Of a stretch of DNA of 64,000 bases, positions 24,760 through 37,200 are shown in pieces. How positions within the stretch are numbered: the first letter of the stretch is position 1; every line of letters starts with the position of its first letter. The translations under genes were made by a program, and so were the position numbers. Origin of the DNA: Torreya grandis (taxonomy: Eukaryota > Streptophyta > Pinopsida > Cupressales > Taxaceae). The DNA lies in contig JARHVA010001427.1 in the NCBI GenBank assembly GCA_037957365.1, positions 2,267,501 through 2,331,500 of the forward strand, given 5' to 3'. The notes under the pieces were generated by a model, which worked only from the letters and a program-made list of their open reading frames with translations, searched no databases and was not told the DNA's origin.

Positions 24760-26417
24760 TATTTTCACTAAATATTTCACTTTATAAGAGGTTGTTTAGG
24801 CTTCTTCCAAATTTTGGCAACATGGGAACATTTCCAAGTATGTGGGTGTACCTATATCAAAAATGATCGTCTAGGTTTAAGGGCTAGCTCCTTGAATACA
24901 TTGTGCCATGTTTTTCACTTAAGATACTAATTATTTAAGGGGGAAAAGATTTATTAAATACATAAATTAAACATACTCTAAATAAGGTGATGCACCAAGA
25001 ATATCTTCCACATGACCATCATATTTTCTACCACAATGAAACAAAATATACAAGTTGGTCTCTAAGTATCAATGGGTTATAACATGATTATTTCAATATA
25101 GAGGTGAGGTGTGATAAATAATAGAAGGAAAATGAGCTAGAGGGTAAATTTCACACTCTAAGAACAAGCATACACTTGAAGATACTTTACATGCTAGACT
25201 ACACTCTATATGACCTGTTAGATCAATAAATCTTACTTAGACATGAAAATATAAGGGAAGGAAGGATAGAGATTTATCACTTTTAATCACCATACATCAC
25301 TTGTAGACTTAGATAATTATTTAAGACTCAGAAAAAAAATTGGATTAATGTTCAAAGACAAGATATAACATCAATCTAGTAGGGCTTTACCATAAATGGT
25401 GTGAAAATTCTTTACAATAGATCAAGATCTATACTTATAGAAGAAAGGCTATAAGAGAAATGAGGCCTTAACACTTAAAAGGGGAAGCAATCAGTTCAAA
25501 TGTTTTAACCAAAATTATAGCTACTTCCATAAACTATGCTCCTTTAGGCCATTTGATTAATACTCATCACTTTCAATCACTACACACTAAAATATTCCCT
25601 TTTTTATCCTCCTTGGTGGTTGCAATGGTGGAATCAATAATTACCACTTGGTCTAAGCATATATATAGTTAGAATAACTAGATCAATCTATTAGGGCTTT
25701 ATATTGATGCTCAACCACTCTAAATTAGTTTATTATGATATGTGTCCAACGTGGGAAGAAAGGTCACTTTCCTGTGGCTAGCTTTGGTGATGACCATTGA
25801 GTTTTATGTGTCTTAATCCATATGTCCCTAATGGTTCCATATGATACCAAAATGTATGCTCTTGGTCCCAAATAAAACATGTTCAAGCTTGGTTCTATCA
25901 TGCTTTCTTACCTTAGTCAAAAATTGACCCTTTAACCTCTACCTAAGTCACTTGGCTCCCCTTTATTTTGATTGGTCATCAAAAACCAGCTTGGATCATT
26001 GATTCTATAACTCATCTCACTCCATTAGATCTACCCATGCATGGATGCCCATGAGATATCAATATTTTACCATTTTAATGCACTTGTGCCACTTATCATG
26101 TACCCATTTACCCTTAAGGTTCGCTAACCATTTTGACTTAGCTTACTCCATTGGATTTGCCAGGTCTAAATGAACATGAGCCCTTAGATCTATCTTTGAA
26201 TTGCCAACCTTATCCATAATTACACCACATGTCAAATGAATGTTAATCCTTAATATATTAATATTGGTTTGTATCTTGATGTGCTTATGCCATGTGTTTA
26301 CCCCTTAAGCTCTCTAATTATTTGAATCATCTCATACCATTGGATTGAGGTGTATGATCAAGAGAGGACCATTAATCTTACAAAGACCCACTATTTGAAA
26401 CCTAATGACTACTTCAT

Positions 26418-26502
26418 GATCTTAAATTTGATGGTCTATAGGACATAATTTGACATTTGTGTGACCATTATTTATGTTCACATGACCATCAAATTTAAGA
26501 TC
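26418..26502. repeat. Perfect 19-bp inverted repeat in TE3 LTR
   Basis: gatcttaaatttgatggtc (26418-26436) is the exact reverse complement of 26484-26502, with a 47-base loop. In the partner LTR the right arm is intact (35986-36004) but the left arm (35941-35959) carries several changes. Transcribed from either strand it could fold into a hairpin. Confidence 0.9.
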
Positions 26503-26949
26503 AAAATGACTTACTTTGTTTGAGCTTAAACTTGACATTAACGTGAATGTCTCTAAATTTTCAAATCCAAATAGCTAGTTAGAGGGGCTTGAATTTGACA
26601 TTTGTGGGTCTACCTAAGACCTTTTGAAATCAAATGGATATTTATTTTAGACCCTTTCATTGGATAATTCTTTCAATTTTTACATCTTGACCACTTCCGT
26701 TGAAGGAAAAAGCTTATGACATCTTTACCTTGAGCAATTATTTTGGACAAAATTTTTGAAATAATTCAAGTCTTTGGGATATTTATCTTAAATAAAAGGT
26801 TCAAAGAAATTCTACATTGGTATTTTGCCTCAAGATAAAATTTCCAAAATAAATTTGCCTTTGGGAAAATTTTCTCGAAGGAATTTTGCCCTTAGAAATG
26901 TCTTTTGGCCTTCGATATTATCCTTAGGGCTTTCTGAAAGTGCCCTTTA

Positions 26950-27490
26950 GAATTTTGACTTGGTCCACTTCACTATAGAAAGGTCCTTTAGTGAAAATGT
27001 GGAGGACACTTTATTAAAGAAAAGACCTTTCAGGAAAAGTGTGTAGGACACTTTGCTAAAAAAGTGCCCCTCAGGATTTTTGTAAAGGACCAACTTCTTG
27101 AAAATATATCCTTTGGAACTTTTACTTGGAGGTCCTTTCTTGTAGAAGAATTTTTTTAGCAAAATTGTTTGAGATAATTTTCCCAAGAAATATTTGTGTT
27201 ACCTTTTTCCTAGGATATTTTTCTAAATGAATTAGTCTTTTACCTTTGGAAAATCACCCCTTGGAGATACTAAAAATTTGCCTTCAAGAAAAGTGTTTTA
27301 GACACTTTGATCCAAAATAAATCTTTTGGAAATATTGAAGTGGACCCTTTATTTGAGAAACTACCCTCTGAGAAAGTTGTAGAGGAAACTTTATTGAAAA
27401 GGTGTCCTTTGGGAGAAGTTCTTGGACCACTTTCTTGAGAATATACCCTTCAAAAATCTTAAAGTGAACCATTTGAAGAAATGACGCTTC
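26950..27490 (-). repeat. 42-bp tandem array in TE3 3' LTR
   Basis: Degenerate units marked by ggacactt or ggaccact begin near 26962, 27004, 27046, 27088, 27129 and again at 27300, 27342, 27384, 27424, 27467, so the 42-bp period holds across the stretch. Similar but weaker units extend left to about 26640. On the minus (element sense) strand the units translate as a 14-residue repeat such as SYTLFLKGLFFNKV. Because 42 is a multiple of three, a stop-free unit keeps the frame open through the array (26947-27186 and 27284-27472). Confidence 0.85.
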
Positions 27491-27968
27491 AAGGAAATTG
27501 TTTCTGATAAAATGTCTGAAACAATTATCAACACTTAGACAAACCTAGAAACAGAAGTCCTAAAAGAATTAGCACTTGGACAAAAGACCAAAACAAAGAT
27601 TTCAAAGGAAATAACACTTGTCTATTTGTTATAGGCTTTATGTGGAACACTTCCTCCAAATTAAATCTTAATGCTCCAATCACTTGGCCAAAATTTGAAC
27701 AAAAATCCCAAGTGCAACTTAGACTTTGTTAGACCTGATCTTGCAACTTCTCAACACCATGAAAATTTTCTAGTGCATATATGATCAAAATGGTTCTTAA
27801 GACACTTGAAGACACAAGGAATATCCTAACCCATGACCCACTTAAAATTTCATATGAAATGACATCAAATAAAGCCACAATAGATTGATATTATAAAAGG
27901 CCCCTATACAATATTTTAACTATATGAGGGTTGATCCATTTTGGGTTATGGGGAAAAAATGGTCAACA

Positions 27969-28480
27969 TCTTTGGAAATTTATTAGGGGTGGTAGGATTG
28001 CTATGCCATGAATAGTTACCTAATCCTATCCATTGGGATATGGAGTAACAAGTATATAGATTAGACATATAAACTACTTTTGAATAGTATATAAAACACA
28101 AGAAAATAACAAGAACAAAACACAAAGTAAGGAACTAAACAAAACACATTATGCTTCAAAGCACTTATTGGGACAAAAGAGAACAAGAAAAGATATGCAC
28201 ACCTAACCTAATATTTACAAGATAGACCTTAAACTCTCAATGGTAGAGTTTTAATTGTATCCCATTCATAGGGATATGTAGTTCTTCTCCTTTCAACCTT
28301 ACTAACTGAAAGGAGTTTCTTTGCTTGCACTTGGTGATGACATACAGTCCACTCCATAGGGCATCAAACATAGTATGACTACTTGGATTTTATCTATCTT
28401 CATCCAATTTCAAGACTATGTCACCTTTTTAAAATGATCTTAGAGTTGCCTTCTTGTCAAAAGACCTCTTCATCAGTACC
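27969..28480 (-). other. TE3 region between integrase and 3' LTR
   Basis: It holds the end of the integrase frame on the right and untranslated DNA on the left. No clear purine tract adjoins the LTR: the minus strand reads AATTTCCAAAGA there. Block 28240-28400 resembles 55330-55440 of TE5, supporting common ancestry. Confidence 0.5.
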
Positions 28481-29470
28481 TGGTGATGTTCCATGGCTTG
28501 ATGAACCTTACCTATAGTCTCTTTCAACTCCATTAGTTATATCAATATCACTTCCATGGGAGTGTTCTTATTCAAATCTAGTTGGTATGTTAATTCTAAG
28601 GCTAATAGCTCTTGAGATATAAATAGCCTAGCTTCCATTGCATAAACAAGCACAAAAGGAGAATTCCCTATTGACCTCTTTGGAGTTATCTTATTAGCCC
28701 ATAAGGTTGTCTTTATTTTGGTATTCCAAGATCTTTGGTTATGCTCTAAGGTTATCTTAATGATTTTGATCAGGTTCTTGTTGGTAGATTTAGCCAACCC
28801 ATTACCCTGAGGGTAATAGTTGGATGAAGTTCTCAATAATGTGCCATTATTACTTGCCCAATCAACTATTTTAACTCCCATAAAATCAATATCATTATCT
28901 AAAATGGTATTATAAGGGGTAGAAAACCTTGTTATGATTCTCTTATAGAAATCTAAGATGGCATTCTCATTAGCCTCTTTTAATGCTACTACCTGAACCC
29001 ATCTGGTAAAATAGTTAGTTGCTATGAGTATCCATTTATGACCAACACTTGATGAGGGGTTTATCATGCCAATAAGTTAAGATCTCATTGCTTGAAATGT
29101 TGGTCCACTTAGATATGTGTTAGAGGAAAAGATTCAAGCTTCTACTTTCTTATAAAGAAGGCACATTGTACACATATTCTCACCAAAAAATGGTAATCCA
29201 TGAAGAGGCTGGGCCAATAATAGCCAGCCCTCATGATCTTGGTGGTTATGGTCCTTAGAGAGAAATGACCTCCTACCATCTCATCATGGAGCTTCTCAAG
29301 TAACACTCTAAACTAGTCATTATCAATGCATCTCAACAACACACCATTGACATCTCTCCTAAATAACACACCATCCACAAGATAAAAGGGTATAGATTGA
29401 AATATAAAATACCTCATTTGTGATATATTCATATTATCGAAGTACTCACCATTTTATAGAAATCTAATCA
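28480..29470 (-). pseudogene. TE3 integrase remnant
   Basis: The 176-residue open frame 28537-29067 covers most of the DDE core: MINPSSSVGHKWILIATNYFTRW, ILDNDIDF with the second catalytic Asp, then YYPQGNGLAKSTNKN, where the catalytic Glu is Lys. The end reads TPKRSIGNSPFVLVYAMEA, the family TP-KR--G-SPF-LVYG motif. The first catalytic Asp lies just upstream in a stop-containing stretch, and the zinc finger (to about 29470) is fragmentary. At least one catalytic residue is lost, so it is inactive. Confidence 0.9.
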
Positions 29471-29480
29471 TGTCCCATGT

Positions 29481-29970
29481 CTAATTTTTTGGAGGTAAAG
29501 GACCAGTTAGTTGGGGACACTCATGTTTGACTAGAGCTTCCTCTTCTAATTCATGAAAAGTTGAAGCTAGATGTTTAAAAAACCCTTTACCCCTTACTAG
29601 TTTTGTCACTTTGATATTGAAATCATACTCCATCACTTTAGTGATATACCCTACCCTCTTTTCACTGAGGTCTTTGCTCAAAATAAATTCCTTCCTACTA
29701 GGGTGAGAGACCATGACATGAATCTTGTTATTTGACACCATATGTCTAAATTTATTTAGTCTTCTTATAATGGTGAGGAATTGCTTCTCCATAGAGGTAT
29801 TTCTAGCTTCATATTCTTCTAAACCTTGATTGAAGAATGTAATTGGCTGTTCCATGCCCTCATTATTCTTCTACATCAAGATAGTTGAGATAGTATCAAG
29901 GTTAACAAATGAATACAACATGAAGTCTTTAGTAAAATTAGGATTCACAAGGTTAGGATCTTCTGTAATT
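29481..29970 (-). pseudogene. TE3 Ty3-type RNase H remnant
   Basis: The 124-residue frame 29481-29855 reads EQPITFFNQGLEEYEARNTSMEKQ, then RRLNKFRHMVSNNKIHVMVSHPSRKE and VGYITKVMEYDFNIKVTKLVRGKG. This is the second half of the standard Ty3/gypsy RNase H, in which IAFFSK-L--YE and K-RHYL are hallmarks. The first half, with the leading Asp, lies in the stop-containing stretch up to 29970. It directly follows RT, so TE3 keeps the native RNase H as well as the extra one upstream. Confidence 0.85.
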
Positions 29971-30009
29971 ACTTTTTTTATGGATTTAAAACTAATCTTA
30001 CCCTCTTTG

Positions 30010-30880
30010 GTCCAAGAGAAGACCTAGTTCTTCTTAAGCATAGTTTTGATATGTTTTACTAAAGATACAAAACTAGGTATGAATCTTCTTACAAAATTTA
30101 TTTTTCTCAAGAAAATTTGAAGACCTTTATTATGAAAGGTTAATGATAAACCTAAGATATATTTTATTCTCTTATGATCGATAGTCAAACCATTCTTGGA
30201 AATAATATGTCCCAAGAGCTTACCTTCATGAACAATAAAGATGTACTTCTTTGGGTTAAGGGATAACCAATATTTATTACATATTTCAAACACTTTCCTT
30301 AATTGTTTCATGTGTTCATCTGTATCCTTAGAAAATACTATTATATCATCTAGATAAACTAGTACCAACTCATTAATTAAACCTTTAAAGGCCATGTCCA
30401 TTACTCTCTAAAAAGTGACACCAAAATTAGACAGACCAAAAGGTATATTATTATAAGCAAAGGTTACCCATTTGGTGGTGAAGAATATCTTGAACCGATC
30501 ATCTTCATTGACTAAAATCTAATTATAGCCTGATTAACCATATAATAGAGATAAATGTTGAGAACTTGAAATCATTTTTTAGAATATGCTCCATCAAGGG
30601 TAGAGGATAGTGATCTTTGAGTGACACTCAATTAAGATCTCTAAAATCTACACAAAGCCTTATTTCCCCATTATTTATTCTAATAGGAACAAGGTTAGCC
30701 ACCCATATTGAATGCTTGATGGGAAATATTATCTTAGATTCAAGGAGCTTAGTGAGCTCCATCCTCATGAGTTGCTCAACCTTAAAGTTGATGGGTCTTT
30801 GCTTTTGTCTAACTAATTTAATTCCCAATTCCAAATTAATGGTATTGTGTGTTAGGCTAGGATCAAATCCCTTTAGGTCA
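30010..30880 (-). pseudogene. TE3 reverse transcriptase remnant
   Basis: 30628-30834 encodes the RT start, with LVRQKQRPINFKVEQ, IFPIKHSIWVANLVPI and IRLCVDFRDLN. 30024-30401 encodes the catalytic half: LVLVYLDDIIVFSKDTDEHM, with an intact YLDD at 30345-30356, then LLGHIISKNGLTID and INFVRRFIPSFV. Between them, 30402-30627, the palm sequence is recognisable but interrupted. This is among the better preserved RT genes in the window. Confidence 0.9.
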
Positions 30881-31269
30881 TTATAATCCCAAGAAAAGAT
30901 ATCATGAAACTATCTACATAGTTCAATGAATGCTTTCTTTTCTAATATAAAACATACCTTGCCTAGTTTGAGGAGTGTGTCTTTGAAGATCAAGACCCTT
31001 TCATAATTATCCTCCATTGTAGATACACTCAATTTATCCTTCCTCTTCTTATCATTCTCATTAAAGATACTTTCTAAGGTGACCAAACCCTTGGGTATCT
31101 TATTGGTCTTTAGTTGCACAATCTGGTCACTCAATTATTCTTAGAGTCTTCCTTGATTTCTTGAAGAAAACTTAGCCTCATTTTTCAAGAAGTATCCAAT
31201 GTGTTTATCACTATGAAACACTTACCAAAAAAATTAATTATTAGGTATAAAAGTTCTAATAATTATATT

Positions 31270-31700
31270 AATATGGGACCACTTTCCTTCCTCCTTTATG
31301 GTAGTTTGAGTGTCAAATTGGGCTCCTATGGTAGCTAGTCTATTAGCATGACCATTCTACTCCCTTGGGATCGAGTGAATGTATTGAAGTCTTCAAGAAG
31401 ATCCCATACCCAATTCCTATATGAATTAATCAAATTATTACTTTTATCAACCACCTTCCTCACTTGGTGTACTACCAAATCACTATCTCCATACACTTGT
31501 AGGTTCTTGACCCCTTTTCTCATTGCCTATTGAAGGCTATGAATCAAACCTTCATACTCAACCACATTAAAAGTGCAACTAAAATAAGATCTATATTAAG
31601 TATAATACTATTTTTTGGATAGAGATATCAACATAACACTATCCCCTACACTAACCTTACTTCTTGAACCATCAAAAATCATATTCCATAGTTCATCATT
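31270..31700 (-). pseudogene. TE3 extra RNase H domain between protease and RT
   Basis: In order on the minus strand: FDGSRSK (first Asp at 31671-31673), NVVEYEGLIHSLQ (catalytic Glu at 31551-31559), KGVKNLQVYGDSDLVVHQVR (Asp at 31485-31487), YRNWVWDLLEDFNTF and NGHANRLATIGAQFD, where the final Asp is Asn near 31342. These are the D-E-D-D hallmarks of the archaeal-type RNase H that Tat elements carry after their own RNase H. Here the domain lies before RT and directly after the protease-linked segment, while the native RNase H remains after RT. One stop and one frame change interrupt it. TE5 keeps the end of the same domain at the same place. Confidence 0.85.
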
Positions 31701-32170
31701 TTTGCCCTCTTCCGTGGTGAGTAGATGTGCCTGTATTCCTTCTTCATATATACAATATATCCCTAGATCAACTTCCTCCATGAGAGCATAAGGATATTTA
31801 TCATAAGTATTAGTACCATATTCATCAAGGAACAAATCTATAATTCCCTCAAGCTTGGAAGAAGTGCCATCATCTAGAATAGAATCCTTTTCTTCATGAA
31901 TAGCATAGTTTAAATTAGAATTTGTCTCGATGTAAGGTTTGATATGAAACCTTGAAAGAGGATGTGTCTTAATTATCACCTTTGTTTCATACCTCATCCT
32001 GAAGGCCAATAAGGACCAATCAAATAAAATATATCCACCAATCTTGGAAGTAAAGTCCCTTGATAGGCAGATTACAAAGTGGTTTGGGAGATCAACAACT
32101 ATGTCTTGCAAGATAGGAAAGTTAGGATAATCATGTAGGAAAACTTTCAAGTTTTTTATTAGTATAATGG
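31700..32170 (-). pseudogene. TE3 protease to RNase H linker
   Basis: The open frame 31608-32150 continues into the RNase H start. It reads VVDLPNHFVICLSRDFTSKIGG, then a Phe/Trp-rich strand and an acidic stretch (EEKDSILDDG, DLFLDEYG, ALMEEVDLG). The LPN-FGMLLSR-----LGG block recurs after the protease in plant Ty3 polyproteins I know of; its function is not established. Continuity with the RNase H in one frame shows that the two belonged to the same polyprotein. Confidence 0.65.
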
Positions 32171-32172
32171 TT

Positions 32173-32420
32173 TTAGTAGGGGTACCATTTATCTATATAA
32201 ATCCTACTATGAATCTCATACTTCAAACCTAATTTATCTTCTACTACCTTGGGCATGACTGAAGTTGAAGTTCTACTATCCACTATGAAATTATGCACCA
32301 GCTTGTTACCTACTATGAGAGTGAGATAGAATGGTGGAGGGTTTTTATCCCTAGTGGATGGTTCAAAAATGGTACTAGGGACACTTTTAAGGACAACATG
32401 ACTTTTAATTTTATTCAAGG
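32173..32420 (-). pseudogene. TE3 aspartic protease remnant
   Basis: The 81-residue frame reads PPFYLTLIVGNKLVHNFIVDSRTSTSVMP, then LGLKYE. This is a retropepsin-like fold with the active site at 32278-32280 onwards. The family motif DSGAS has become DSRTS: the catalytic Asp is present but the following Gly is Arg, which should prevent activity. The enzyme would have cut the Gag-Pol polyprotein. It is linked by a frameshift to the downstream linker. Confidence 0.85.
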
Positions 32421-32429
32421 ATGAAGTAT

Positions 32430-34115
32430 TAGTAGGAATAGTGGGTAATTGCTTTTATAACAATTCTTTTTGGCCAAGCATATGAAGGATATCCCACAAG
32501 GAGATAGATGATTTGACACTCTTCAAGGAATATACTATGTTTAGATAATTAGTACTCACCTTTTATTATGTCCTTAGAGGTAAATAATTGTTTGGATCCT
32601 TAGGAATAAAGTCACTTTGAATAGACCCTACCACATTTTGACTTGTTAGAGGTGTGGAAGCCTTTAGAGCCACCACAAAAGCCTTTGGAACTATCACACT
32701 TATAGCTACATATTTTTGAATTCTAGGGTTGTTGGATGATCCTATAGGCATGATGTTTCCATTTCCTAAATTCCTCTTCTTGGCCCTTATATTATCAATA
32801 ATAGAGGCTCCTCAGTTTAGCATAAAAGTTTCTTTAACTAGAAAATTGGTAAAGATTTCTCCTTGAGGTTGAAAACCTTCATTATATTACATCATCACCC
32901 CATCTTCATTTGATAGGAGGGGGTAGCTACCCCTCGAGACACTAGATATTGATCTCCATTTTGATTGGCATCCATGAATTGGTCTTGCTACCAATATTAT
33001 CCCTACACCAAATTTCTATGAACTGGTACCATCTCCTTCGAAATGGTGGTAGAGCTAGGATTGTATGTATTAGCAAGCTTGTTGGGATTAGGCTGCCATT
33101 TGCCTCTCCCACTTTCATAGTGTTAACCATATTATTGATGATAGGGGTAAGGGTTATGATAAGCACCTTATTACACATTATCTTGTCTAAGTAGAGCTCT
33201 TAGCCTTCGGATTTTTATATCTTTAGCCATGACATTTTCCTCCTTCTTAGGAATAGCTCTAGGCTTGGTATTGACATTAGGAATTTGAGTCACATTTGAA
33301 GCATTAGTATAAGCATGAGATAATGGAGGCATATACACTTTAGGTGATAATATTATAGCTTACATGACACTATTATCAGCTTTGATAGAGAGATAATATG
33401 CTTCAAGGAGGGTAGAACCATCAATATATTGAAGCATAACTATGATTTTAGTGCCAATGGCACTCAAGTAAGTGGGAAACAAAAAACTAGTAGGTGGCTT
33501 CATAGAGGAAGGCAACCTATGACTAGTCTTTTGAAACCTTTCATTGAAGTCATGCATTATTTATTTAGGTCCCCTCTTTATCATGTTGATCTGATGTATG
33601 AGAGAAGCAAGGTCACTTTCATTCCCAAATCTAGAAGTTAAAAATACTCCAAACTCATACCATGTTGAGATGCATCCACTTTCTAGAGTCCTATACCAAT
33701 AAATATACTTCCCTTTAAAGAATATGCCAAGGAGCCTAATGGAAATTTTCTCTTAGACAATATTGTGGAAAATAAAAAAGTTAGAGACATCTCTAATGTT
33801 CTTACTAAGTGTGATATGAATCTCACCATTGAATGTGGGCACACCTTTTATGGTATTGGAAGGGATGGCATCATATGCATGAATTTGAATAGGATTATCA
33901 GTATTAAAGGAAGGGAAACCATAAGTTCTATCCATGTTTTCTTCTTTGATATTTTCATCTTATTCAACCTCTTCCTCTTCTTCCTCTCTAGAAAAATCTA
34001 CTCATTCTTCAAAGGGTAGATTAGGCTATGGATACTAAATTGTAAGAGGGATATTAGACTGAATGGGTGGATTAATAGGATCAAGTGGTATATCAAAGGA
34101 TGACCTAGTGAGGAC
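32430..34115 (-). pseudogene. TE3 gag remnant
   Basis: 33753-33935 encodes IKGVPTFNGEIHITLSKNIRDVSNF, the start of the gag core. 33360-33557 encodes MHDFNERFQKTSHRLPSS and later TKIIVMLQYIDGSTLLEAYYLSIKAD, the end of the retrotransposon gag domain (family form F---F------P---------FL). An acidic Glu-rich stretch precedes it (33940-34000). The region 32430-33350, towards protease, is the variable carboxy-terminal part; no intact zinc knuckle is visible. Confidence 0.75.
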
Positions 34116-34263
34116 CATATATTATAGGGGAAATTTTATAACCAAATAATGGTCTAAAACTAGATTTACTTTGAGGATTTACCAAATTTTGATTAGCACA
34201 CTAGTTTACAGTAGGTGTTTGTCAAGACCAACATTCACCTTGACAAGTTATCTTGAAGACAAT

Positions 34264-34283
34264 GCATCCCATCAAGCATGCTA
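34264..34283 (-). other. TE3 primer-binding site
   Basis: The minus strand reads TAGCATGCTTGATGGGATGC four bases inside the LTR. It matches the TE1 and TE2 sites with transitions only across the first 18 positions. It identifies 34288-37471 as the 5' LTR. Confidence 0.7.
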
Positions 34284-34287
34284 TAAC

Positions 34288-37200
34288 TATTGTCACAAAA
34301 TATTTCACCCTATAAGAGGATGTTAATGCTTATTAAAAATTTTGGAAACATGGGAACATTTCCAAGTATGTGGGTGTACCTATATCAAAAATGAGCCTCT
34401 AGGTTTAAGGGCTAGCTCCCTGAATACATCATGCAATGTTTGTCACTTAAGCTACTACTTATTTATGGGGGGAAAGAGTTAGAAAATGCATAAATTGAAC
34501 ATACTCTAAAGAATGTGATGCACCAAGAATATCTTCCACATGACTATCATATTTTTTACCACAATGAAACAAAGTATACAAGATGGTTTCTAAGTCTCAA
34601 TGGGTTATAACATGAGTATTTTAATAGAGAGGTGATGTGTGAGAAACAATACAAGGAAAATGAGTTAGAGGGTAGATTTCACACTCTAAGAATAATCTTA
34701 TACATAAACAAACTTTACATTCTACACTACACTCTATATGACCTGTTAGATTAGGAACTCTTGCTCAGACATGAAAGGATAAGGCAAAGAAGGATAGAGA
34801 GTTATCACTTCTCATCACCATACAACACTTGTAGACTTAGACAATTATTCAAGACTCAGGAAACAAATTTGTATTAATTTCAAAGGGAAGATATAACATC
34901 AATCTAGTAGAGCTTCACCATACATGGTGTGAAACTTATTTATAATAGTTCAAGAGATATACTTATATAAGAAAGGATACAATAAAAAGGGTCCTTGGTG
35001 ATTAAAAGGGGAAGTAATCAATTCAAATGTTTCAACCATAGTTACAACTACTTCCACAAATTATGCTCCTTCAAGCCATTTGATTGATCCTCATCACTTT
35101 CAATCACTAAATAGTTATAATATTCCCTATTTGATCCTCCCTAGTGGTTGTAATGGTTGAATCAAACATTTCCACTAGGATTAGGCATCCATGTATTTAG
35201 AATAACCAAATAAAATTTTTAGGGCTTTGTCTTGATGTTAAACCACTCCAAACTAGTTTTTCATGATGTGTGCCCAATGTGGGAAGAAAGGTCATTTTCC
35301 TATAGCTAGCTTTAGTAATGGACATTAAGTTATATGTGTCTTACTTTATAGGTCCCTAATGCCACCATCTAATTCTAAAATATCCACTCTTAGTCCCAAA
35401 TTAAACATGCCCAAGGTTGGCTCCATCATGCTTACTTTCTTTAGTCAAAAATTGACTCTTCAACTTCTACTTAGGTCACTTGGCTCCTCTTTATTATGAT
35501 TAGTCATCAAAAACTAGCTCAGATTATTGATTTCATGACTCATCTCACTCTATTGGATATACCTTTGGATATATCCTCATTATCCATCAATATTATACCA
35601 TTTGAATATGCTTGTACCACTTATCATGCACCCATTTAACCTTAAGGTTCATTGACCATTTTGACTCAGCTCACTCCATTTGATTTTCTAGGTTCAAATG
35701 AATGTGAGCCCTTAGATATACCTTTCAATTGTCAACCTTGTCCCTACCTATGTCATGTGTCAAACACACATCAATCCTTAGGATCCTTGGTCTATAAATT
35801 CATTTTTTTGTGCCATGTGTCAACCCCTTGAGATCTCTAGCTATTTGACTCATCTCACACCATTGGATTAAGGTATATGATCAAGTAAAGACAATTAATC
35901 TTTTTAGGACCCACTATTTTAAACCCAATGGATACTTCATGATCTTAAAATTTATGGTTTGTGGTATGTCATTTGACATTCACATGACCATCAAATTTAA
36001 GATCAAAATGACTTAATTTGTTCAAGCTTAAACTTGACATTAGAATGAACGTCTCTAGATTTTCAAATCTAAATGACTAGTTAGAGGGGCCTAAATTTGA
36101 TGTCTATGGGGCTGCCCAGGACCTTTTAAAATAAAATAGATATTTATTTTATACCCATTCAGTGGAAAATTTTATCAATATTTATGTCTCAACCACTTTC
36201 TATGAAGCAAAAATCTTGCCCCATCTTTATCTAGAGAATTTATTTTGGATAAAATGTTTGAAATAATTTGAGTCTTCAAGATTTTTGTCTTAGATGAGAG
36301 GTTTGAAGGAATTCTTCCTTAGTCTTTTTCCTTGAAAAAATAGTTTTGAAAAAAAAATTCCTTTGGGAAAATTATCCTAGACAATTTTCTTGAAGCAATT
36401 GTGCCCTTATAAATGTCCTTCAGCCTTAGATATTATCCTTTGGAATTTATAAAAGTACCCTTTGGAATTTTTAATTTCTCTACTTCACTGTAGCAAGGTT
36501 CTTCAAAGAAAATGTGGACACTTTCTTGAAGAAAATACCTTTCAATAAAAGTTCATAGGAAACTTTATTAAAAAAATTCCCCTTAGGATTTTTGTAAAGG
36601 ACCAATTTCTTGAAAAGAGATCCTTCAAAACTTCTATTTGGAAGGCTTTTCCTATAGAAGAATTCTTTTGGGAAAATTATTTGAGATAATTTTCCCAAGA
36701 GATCTTTGTGTTGCCTTTTGCCTCGAACATTTTTCTAAAGGAAATAGTCATTTTCTTTTGGAAAGGTTCCCCTCAAAAATCCTAAAAAGTGTCCTTCAAG
36801 AAAAGTGTGTTGGACACTTTGCACCAGAAGAAATCTTAAAGTGGACCATTTCCTAAGAAACCACCCTCTAGGTAATTTTTAGAGGACACTTTCTTGAAAA
36901 GGTGCCCTTCAAGAGAAGTATTTGGACCACTTTATTGAGAATATACCCTTCAAAAATATTGAAGTGGATCATTTGAAGAAATGACCCTTTAGGGAAATTA
37001 TTTTAGATAAAATGTCTGAAATAATTTCTGATACTTAGCCAAAAACCTAGAAATAAAAGTACCAAAATAATTAACACTTGGAAAAAATACTGAAACAAAT
37101 CTTCCAAAGGAAATAAAACTTTTATATTTGTTGTAGGATTTGTGTGGAACACTTATTCTAAAGGAAATCTGAATGCTCCAATCACTTGGCCAAAAGTTGA

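Larger units (their letters stand above)
24760..27968 (-). repeat. TE3 3' LTR
   Basis: It is paired with 34288-37471. On the minus strand both start TGTTGACCATTTTTTCCCC. The other terminus reads TATTTTCAC here and TATTGTCAC in the partner, probably an original TG end mutated. At 3.2 kb these are long LTRs for the family. The third nearest the 5' end is occupied by a 42-bp tandem array. Confidence 0.9.
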
